Assembly: GCA_949915905.1 (NCBI GenBank)
Contig: CATLEQ010000006.1
Span: 1-38,626, forward strand
DNA length: 38,626 bases
From: an uncultured Lachnospiraceae bacterium
GTDB lineage: Bacteria; Bacillota; Clostridia; Lachnospirales; Lachnospiraceae
Reading direction: 5' to 3'
Both the position numbers and the translations under genes were made by a program. The notes beneath the pieces are model-generated. The model saw only the letters and a program-made list of their open reading frames with translations. It ran no database searches and was not told the origin of the DNA. The first letter of the stretch is position 1. Every line of letters begins with the position of its first letter. Positions 32,225-38,626 of the stretch are shown one piece after another.

Positions 32225-35200
32225 CTACGGTGTCGAAATCGGCGCGTCTTCCTCGCCAGGATCAACCTCCGGCTCGATTGGCGGTAACGGTTCCTCCGGA
32301 TTTGGATTCGGGTCTGGAATCGAATCTGCCGTCGCAATCGCCACGTTTGTCACGACTCCGTTCCTCGTCAAAATGTCTTCTTCCGTCACCACGTATGTCG
32401 CGGTAAATGTCTCGCTCGCTTCCGGTGCCAATGTTTCTACCGTCCACACGTCGCCCGTCAGCTCGTCGCTCACTACTACGTTTTTTGCCGTCAGGTTTCC
32501 GACATTGCTTACCGTGATTTCATAGGAAATCGTCTCACCCAACCCGTAAACCGCTCCGTTTTCCGGTTCATTGGTCACACGCTTCTCCACGTTCAGCCTA
32601 TAGTCCGCGTCGTCGGTCGGTGTCTCTACCTCTCCCGGCACCACGTCGTCCGGATTCTCCGGGTCAATCGGCGGCGTATCTGGATCATCGGTCGTACCGC
32701 CGCTGACGGTCGCCACGTTCGCCACGCTTCCTGCAAGGATGTCATCCTCCGTCACCACGTAGCTTCCGTGCAATGTTATGCTACCCTTTGGTGTCGTATC
32801 ATCGTTTGCCAATACCGCGTCCTTCGGTGCCAGCGTGAGGTTCTGCCAATTCTCGCCTTCTGCCATTTCAAATCCATCCAGCAAGTCAACTACGTCAAAT
32901 CCTCTTACCGTCAGGTTGCCCTCGTTCGTCACCGTGATTTCATAATGAATCGTCTCGTTCAAAGCATAACCCGTGCCATTTGCCGGTGCGCTCGTCACGC
33001 GCTTTTCCACCACGAGCTTCGCATCCGCCGGGTCGGTTTCGTCTGTCTCGCTGCCCGGTACTACGTCGTCCGGATCCTCCGGGTCAATCGGCTTCTCTTC
33101 GTCCGGGTTCTCCGGATCCGGAATCTTGCCGCCCGTGACCGTGGCCGTATTCATGACCTGGCCGCGAATCACGTCCGCCTCCGTCACCGTGTACTGCGTA
33201 CGCAGCACGTTTGACGTCTCACCCGGTTTCAGTTCATCCACCGTCCAGCTTGCATTTGTCAGCTCATCCTCCACCACGATATCCTTCATCGTTACGTTTC
33301 CGGTATTCTTCACCGTGATTTCGTAGGAAATGGTTTCGCCCAGTGCATAAGTCTGGCCATTTGCCGGCGTGCTTACGCTCTTCTTCTCAACCTCGACCTT
33401 GCCGTCCGGCTCGTCGATTTTTTCAACCACGTCCTCGTCGGTAAATGTTTTTTCAATATCGCTAAATGCCGCCGTCACCGTGTTGCTAAAGCTTCCGTTC
33501 AATATGTCGGCCTCTTTTACCGTGTAGGTGGCCGTCGTGGTAACCTTGGCTCCCGGCTCCACGTTTTCGAATTTGCTCTCGCCGGTAATCCTCACGCCGT
33601 TCTGCTCGGTGATCGTGATATCCTTCGCCACATCGTAAATGTTTGTCACTTCGATGTTAAATGTAATCACGTCGCCGATTCCGTAAGTGATGTCATCGTG
33701 AGTCTTCTTCACTACCTTCTCCGGGTCAATCGGATCCTCGCCCGTGCCATCCGTTACGGTCAAATCACCCACCGTTTCCTTAACCGTATAGTTGCTTTCC
33801 TTTGCAATGGTAATTCCTGCCGCACTTGCCTGCCCCCACTTAATCTCATAGGTGTTCTTGCTCGTTCCTACAAGGGTCTGGGTGCCGTTCACTTCAAAAG
33901 CCGCATCCTCGCCGGATACCCAGCCGGTAATCGTTCCCGGCTCTGTAAGTGCCGCGCCGTCATACGTCTTGCTTCCGCTTCCCGTCGTAACGGTCAGTTC
34001 CTTCGGGGTAACGGTTATCTTCTCCTCAGCCGTCGCATATCCATCATAGTTCGGATTCGATGCCCTTACGTAGATGACGTCAATAGAATCCTCCACGTTC
34101 GTCGCCATGATGTCCTGACGATTTTGGATCCAATTTTCATTGTCCAAGCTATACTCAATCGTAAACTGGTCTCTTCCGTTGCCCAGCGTGCTCGTCGCAA
34201 CCGCCTCGCCCGCATAGTAGGCCGAACCCTTATAAGCCTCCACGACATCTTCGCCGGTCAGAGTAACGTCACCCTTCTCTACGACTTCGTCCATGGATGC
34301 CGGCTTAATCTTGAAGCTGCCCGTCTCAAACTTGACATCATAGTTCTCTGTGGTAACCGTCTGAGTATTTCCTTCCTTACGGATTACCAACGCATTTTCA
34401 TCCGCAATCGCCGTTGTATAAGTCGGATTTGCCTCTGTGTTCGCATCCGTCTCCGTGCGGCTTGCGCTGACGCCGGTAATCTCCTCGCCTTCCGCCAGTT
34501 CTCCGCTCGTTATCTCGTAACCGCTGATGGTGTGCGGTTGCCCGTCATAAGTAATGTCTTCACTGCCGTTTGCCGTGATGGTCAACGGCCGCTTCGTAAT
34601 CTGAACGGTTACGGCTATCGTTTCCGTGTCCGTATAGTTCGGGTTCGTCGCATATACATAAACCGTATACGTTCCGGCTTCCGTGAAGGACGGCTTTTCC
34701 GTGGACCATTCTTTCTCGTTACCCTCGTCCGTGCTATAATGCAGCGTCGAACCATCCTCCTTTGATGCCTTCACCTGAACCAGCTCATCGTGCGCTTTTC
34801 CGTCATACATGATCGTGTTGCCTGCGCCCGCCACATTAATAACGCTATTGTCCGATGCCGCCGTAATCGTGAACGTAGCTTTCGTTACTTTGACATTATA
34901 ATTCGAATTAGCCGTATAAACAGCATCCAGTACATCCGAATGCGGCCCTACATTCTCTGCATCTTCTGCACCCTTATTCGTACGTACAAAAGTAATCTCG
35001 CCCAGGTCGTCTTTGCTTATTAACTGGCCGCTCTCTAACAGTTCACTTACTGTCGTTCCGGTAAATTCAGGATCATCTTGACCGTATACTTTACTTGCCG
35101 CCTTTACAATAATGCTGACTTCCCTCGGGTTGATGGTCAAAACCTGCGTTCCCGGCAAAGCACCCGTGAAGTTATCTCCGGTCACACGCACGTCGATAAT

Positions 35201-38200
35201 CTTGCTTTCCGAAACGTCTGTCGCCGTAATTTCAGCCGGATTGATCGTCCATCCGCTTTCTCCCGGTTCGGTTTCACCCTCGCCACGGACACGGTACTCC
35301 ACTTTCAACCTGCCTGCTGCCAGTTCTTCCTTCAACTTCTGCTCGCCCAGGGTTCCGCCCAATATCGCCGTTCCCGCTGCATGCGGCTGTCCGTCATAAG
35401 TTTTCTCTACGGGAGTCGGTGTCAAAGTAACCAGGTCACTCTCTCTGATATCCACAGGATTAATTACAAGATTTCCTTTCTCCGTCTCAATCTTATAGTT
35501 TCTCGTAGTATCTACCGTTTCACCGGCAACTTCCTTTGTCACCGTGATGCCCGTCTCGTTAATCGTCGTCGGATACGTACCAACATTCGTTCCTTCTCCA
35601 CTGACTACGACACCCGCAAGCGTTTCACCTGCTACCGGTCTAGCCTCATCAGTATAATCCCATGTTGTTACGCTCTTCTTTGTACCGTCATACACAAACG
35701 TACCATCATCTGCCTTGAGCGTCAAAGTAATCGGTGTTATGGTAATCTTCTGCGTGCCCGTAACCTCGCCCTCATAATTCGGGCTGGTCACTCTGACGTT
35801 AATTTCTCTGGAGTCAGATACATTCGTCGCCGTGATTTCGGTAATATCCGTCGTCCAGCTATTCTCGTCATTGGCATCTTTCTGGTATTCGATTGTCAAA
35901 GTGCCATTGTCATTCGGGCGAGTGCTCGTAGCCGTCGCTACATTCGCCTGCTGCGCCTCACCGTTATATGTTCCGGTCTTATCGCTCGTCGTCAGCGTTA
36001 CGAAAGTATTGATATCCTTGGCTCTTACAATCTCGAAATTACCCTTTTCATATCTCACGGTATAGTTGTTGGTGGAGTCCTCGCCTTCCTGGCCTTGCGC
36101 CACCGGTGCCTTGGTTACCTTGAACGTATCTTTGCCTGTAACCACCGTATCATACTTACCAACGTTTGTTTCCGTCCTGGCCGCTTCGATGCCCGTGATT
36201 GTCTCAGTGCCCGGAAGCTCACCTTTCTCTACCTTGACCGTATAACCCTCTACCGCTCTCGGTTGTCCGTCATACTCCGTTTGAACCGGGTCACCGCTCT
36301 TGGCCGTAATTACCAGTTCCGCCCGCTTAACAGTCATCGTCTGCGTGGTCGTCGCATATCCATCATAATTCGAATGTGATGCCCGCACGTAAACCGTTAT
36401 CGGTTCGCCCGGCTCGGTCGCATTAATCCGGGTAATCAATTCCGGCGATTCCTTCCAGTCGGCTTCCGTACCATTCTCAGTCAGACTATACTCAATCTTG
36501 AATTCATCATCTTTTGACAAATTCGAAGTTGCCGCCGCCGTTCCTGCCGCAAGCGCCCTGCCATTGTAATACTGCTCTACATTATTTCCTTTCAGGGAGA
36601 CGATATTTTTATCCTCCGCCGATGCCTTGGTAATCTCAAATTCGCCGTCTACAAAATGAATCACGTAGTTATTTTTTGTAGATTTTCCGTCCTCGTCCTT
36701 AATGTCATAACTAATTCTGCTACCCTCGGTTACCTTCGTTGGATATTTGCCGACGTTCGTTCCCTTGCCTTCCACCACAAGACCAGTTAACTCTTCGCCA
36801 TTTACCAATTTCATATCACTTGTAATGCTATATCCATCACTCGCGACAGCATGCTCTTTTCCATCATAAACAATGGCTGACGTGTTGCCGCTATCGGGAT
36901 AACTTGATGCAGTAATCGTCACTTCACGCTTATTAATGGTTATCGTTCCCTCTACTACTTCCGTATCCTCATAATTCGGATTGGCCGCGTACACATAAAT
37001 CTTGTACTCACCTGCATCCTTGAATGTAGGCATCGTAGTAGACCACTTATTTGTATCCGACTTATCCGCATCTTTTTCCTTGCTAAAGTAGAGTGTTGAA
37101 CTCTTCTTCGTTGCTGATGCACTAGCCAGACCATATGATTCACCATCATAGGTAACAACTGTATTTTCTACATTAATTGCATTTTCATTTGTTCTCTTGA
37201 TGGTAAAGGTTCCTTTTTCTACTTCTTTAATCTCATAATTCGGGTTCAGGTTTTCGCATTCTGCATCTAACACACCTAAATACTCGCCAACATCTTCTAC
37301 TCCGCTATTCGTACGAGAGTATTCAATTGTCCCAAGGTCATCACCATCTACAAGGCCGGATTCTTCATCATCCTTTACCTTGTCAACTGTACCGGTAAAC
37401 TTAGGCTCTTTCTCCCCATAGTTCTTGGATTTATCATCCACCTTGATGACAACCGGCCGCTTTGTAATTTCCAGAGTCTGCTCACCTGACAACGTATCAC
37501 TAAAGTTGTCACTGGTTACCCGCACTTCAATCGTAATTGGCCCATCATTCACATTGGTCGCGGTAATGGAAGCCCAATTCTCGGTCCAATCATTTTCTTC
37601 CTGCCCTTTCGCAACTTTTACGCGGTACTCAATCTTCAGGCCTTTCGCCAACGCTGCAAACTCTTCCGCTGTCAACGTGGAGTCTTCCGCGTTGCTTACC
37701 GTTGCCTGGCCTGCCGAATGCGGCTGTCCATCATACACCTCGCTTACATCAACCGTATTCAAGGCTGCCAGATTACTTGTTTCAAACGCGGCCTTGGCAA
37801 TTGTAAACGAACCCGCCTTTGTCTCTACGATATAATTGTTTGTAGAGTCTTCCGGCTTGCCATTAACCGTCTTCGTTATCTTTGCCGTTCCATCAACGGT
37901 TGTATCGTATTGACCCGCATTCGTCTTCATAGAATCTACGGAAACTCCTGCAAGTTCCTCACCGGCTACAAGTCCGTCAACCGTATATCCAAGATATCCC
38001 GTTGACAAATCCGTCTTGACACCATGCTCTTTTCCATCATACGTAAACGGTTCTACAACTGAACCAGCCGTAATCGTCAATGGCTTTTTAGCGATTGTGA
38101 ACGTATTTTCCTCAAACGTGATGTCATAGTTTGCGGTAGGTACGACACTGCCATCTGCCTTGGTTATTTGGAAACTGTCAGTCTTCTGAGCTGTTGCCTT

Positions 38201-38626
38201 ATAACCGCTACCTGCATTCGTCTTCTTTCCAGTCACGGAAATTCCAGACAAATTTTCTCCGGCTACCATCTGGCCGTCAATATCATAATCCTCCGGGCCT
38301 TGCTCCTGGCCATTATAGATATAGGAGCCGTCCTTCGGCTTAACGGTCAGCGAAATCGGTTTGATTTTTACATAAGAGCCATAAACGCTAGAAATTACAC
38401 TTCCATTTACTACCCTTACATAAACCGGATATTTTCCGTCATTATCAACGGTAACGTCCGCGTACTCTAAAGCATTTCCCGTCCAACCGTTTTTTCCATT
38501 TACAGAATATTGAACAACATCTCCCTCCTTCGCCTCAAACGTTACCTTCACGCCATGGGACTGGCCGTCATACGTTCCCTCATAAGGCGTTACACTGACC
38601 TCATCCTCGTCAAAGCTTCTCTTCCA
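32225..38626 (-). CDS. Giant MBG/DUF11-repeat surface adhesin (5' end beyond window)
   Basis: Open from the right window edge to TAG at 32225-32227, more than 2,130 residues. The visible N-terminal two thirds consist of about 17 modules of 75-100 residues of the MBG/YDG type, marked by YDGQPH or YDGKEH, [NT]NVGKY and NPNYE; two carry the variant KNYGEKEPKFTG / KVYGQDDPEFTG. Four DUF11-like modules follow (EKRVTSAPANG..YEITVTN EGNLTV), joined by Asp/Glu/Pro-rich linkers such as PIDPEDPDDVVPG. Such proteins are secreted, wall- or membrane-held stalks with adhesive roles. The signal peptide is outside the window. The frame stops inside a DUF11 linker, before the anchor encoded at 30887-32212. 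The two tiny membrane protein genes lie downstream. Confidence 0.93.
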   Translation of the reverse strand, partial: WKRSFDEDEVSVTPYEGTYDGQSHGVKVTFEAKEGDVVQYSVNGKNGWTGNALEYADVTVDNDGKYPVYVRVVNGSVISSVYGSYVKIKPISLTVKPKDGSYIYNGQEQGPEDYDIDGQMVAGENLSGISVTGKKTNAGSGYKATAQKTDSFQITKADGSVVPTANYDITFEENTFTIAKKPLTITAGSVVEPFTYDGKEHGVKTDLSTGYLGYTVDGLVAGEELAGVSVDSMKTNAGQYDTTVDGTAKITKTVNGKPEDSTNNYIVETKAGSFTIAKAAFETSNLAALNTVDVSEVYDGQPHSAGQATVSNAEDSTLTAEEFAALAKGLKIEYRVKVAKGQEENDWTENWASITATNVNDGPITIEVRVTSDNFSDTLSGEQTLEITKRPVVIKVDDKSKNYGEKEPKFTGTVDKVKDDEESGLVDGDDLGTIEYSRTNSGVEDVGEYLGVLDAECENLNPNYEIKEVEKGTFTIKRTNENAINVENTVVTYDGESYGLASASATKKSSTLYFSKEKDADKSDTNKWSTTMPTFKDAGEYKIYVYAANPNYEDTEVVEGTITINKREVTITASSYPDSGNTSAIVYDGKEHAVASDGYSITSDMKLVNGEELTGLVVEGKGTNVGKYPTKVTEGSRISYDIKDEDGKSTKNNYVIHFVDGEFEITKASAEDKNIVSLKGNNVEQYYNGRALAAGTAAATSNLSKDDEFKIEYSLTENGTEADWKESPELITRINATEPGEPITVYVRASHSNYDGYATTTQTMTVKRAELVITAKSGDPVQTEYDGQPRAVEGYTVKVEKGELPGTETITGIEAARTETNVGKYDTVVTGKDTFKVTKAPVAQGQEGEDSTNNYTVRYEKGNFEIVRAKDINTFVTLTTSDKTGTYNGEAQQANVATATSTRPNDNGTLTIEYQKDANDENSWTTDITEITATNVSDSREINVRVTSPNYEGEVTGTQKITITPITLTLKADDGTFVYDGTKKSVTTWDYTDEARPVAGETLAGVVVSGEGTNVGTYPTTINETGITVTKEVAGETVDTTRNYKIETEKGNLVINPVDIRESDLVTLTPTPVEKTYDGQPHAAGTAILGGTLGEQKLKEELAAGRLKVEYRVRGEGETEPGESGWTINPAEITATDVSESKIIDVRVTGDNFTGALPGTQVLTINPREVSIIVKAASKVYGQDDPEFTGTTVSELLESGQLISKDDLGEITFVRTNKGAEDAENVGPHSDVLDAVYTANSNYNVKVTKATFTITAASDNSVINVAGAGNTIMYDGKAHDELVQVKASKEDGSTLHYSTDEGNEKEWSTEKPSFTEAGTYTVYVYATNPNYTDTETIAVTVQITKRPLTITANGSEDITYDGQPHTISGYEITSGELAEGEEITGVSASRTETDANTEANPTYTTAIADENALVIRKEGNTQTVTTENYDVKFETGSFKIKPASMDEVVEKGDVTLTGEDVVEAYKGSAYYAGEAVATSTLGNGRDQFTIEYSLDNENWIQNRQDIMATNVEDSIDVIYVRASNPNYDGYATAEEKITVTPKELTVTTGSGSKTYDGAALTEPGTITGWVSGEDAAFEVNGTQTLVGTSKNTYEIKWGQASAAGITIAKESNYTVKETVGDLTVTDGTGEDPIDPEKVVKKTHDDITYGIGDVITFNIEVTNIYDVAKDITITEQNGVRITGESKFENVEPGAKVTTTATYTVKEADILNGSFSNTVTAAFSDIEKTFTDEDVVEKIDEPDGKVEVEKKSVSTPANGQTYALGETISYEITVKNTGNVTMKDIVVEDELTNASWTVDELKPGETSNVLRTQYTVTEADVIRGQVMNTATVTGGKIPDPENPDEEKPIDPEDPDDVVPGSETDETDPADAKLVVEKRVTSAPANGTGYALNETIHYEITVTNEGNLTVRGFDVVDLLDGFEMAEGENWQNLTLAPKDAVLANDDTTPKGSITLHGSYVVTEDDILAGSVANVATVSGGTTDDPDTPPIDPENPDDVVPGEVETPTDDADYRLNVEKRVTNEPENGAVYGLGETISYEITVSNVGNLTAKNVVVSDELTGDVWTVETLAPEASETFTATYVVTEEDILTRNGVVTNVAIATADSIPDPNPNPEEPLPPIEPEVDPGEEDAPISTP

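Noticed and set aside
32200-32240. Frameshift between the two adhesin parts
   Set aside because: Both parts are in the same frame; the interruption is a single TAG codon.
33698-36379. Several plus-strand open frames of 350-430 codons opposite the adhesin
   Set aside because: They are Arg/Leu-rich antisense readings of repeat modules without starts or motifs.

Overview
The window looks like chromosomal DNA of a flagellated anaerobe of the Lachnospiraceae (Bacillota, Clostridia). Evidence: strong AGGAGG-type ribosome sites; a trp operon behind a T-box riboswitch; a CsrA-type regulator next to flagellin; diguanylate cyclases; PD-(D/E)XK 'transposase-like' nucleases; and a giant MBG/DUF11-repeat surface protein with a CC-containing membrane anchor. 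Genus assignment is inference; no rRNA or tRNA gene was seen.

Layout. 1-1877: the end of one Rpn-like nuclease gene followed by a second, nearly identical copy. 1924-6387 (minus): flagellin, a long CsrA homologue, and a tyrosine recombinase bracketed by two inverted lox-like palindromes. 6600-10702 (minus): gtrA / yfhO / csbB-type genes, a complete three-part lipid-linked glycosylation system. 11048-13121 (minus): a VanRS/PhoBR-like two-component pair. 13497-16145 (plus): a membrane diguanylate cyclase, a small protein resembling one flagellin helix, and a membrane-protein/HTH pair. 16177-18627 (minus): a MATE exporter and a membrane-bound C39-like peptidase. 18964-20625: an AAA-ATPase-like/nuclease protein. 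20622-27450: promoter, Trp T-box and trpEGDCFBA. 27503-29598 (minus): degenerate GGDEF protein, ECF sigma factor and membrane partner. 29760-30302: signal peptidase I. 30437-38626 (minus): giant surface protein, open at the window edge, and two tiny membrane proteins.

How it fits together. Motility and surface functions dominate: flagellin with a probable CsrA translational control, c-di-GMP enzymes, envelope glycosylation, protein export and a giant adhesin. The trp operon is the only biosynthetic block, and its first enzyme looks broken twice: TrpE lacks about 110 internal residues and TrpG carries a frameshift consistent with loss of one CCGG unit. TrpD-C-F-B-A remain intact, so the cell may use imported anthranilate. 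The giant adhesin has an in-frame amber codon that removes its anchor.

Best candidates for something new: (1) the recombinase flanked by inverted palindromes, one with a T-run outside, which could flip a terminator in and out of the path to csrA and flagellin; (2) the Rpn tandem pair differing by exactly four 4-residue repeats, with an internal ribosome site that could make an intragenic antitoxin; (3) a 31-base palindrome shared by the diguanylate cyclase and trpE leaders; (4) the mini-flagellin-helix protein beside the diguanylate cyclase.
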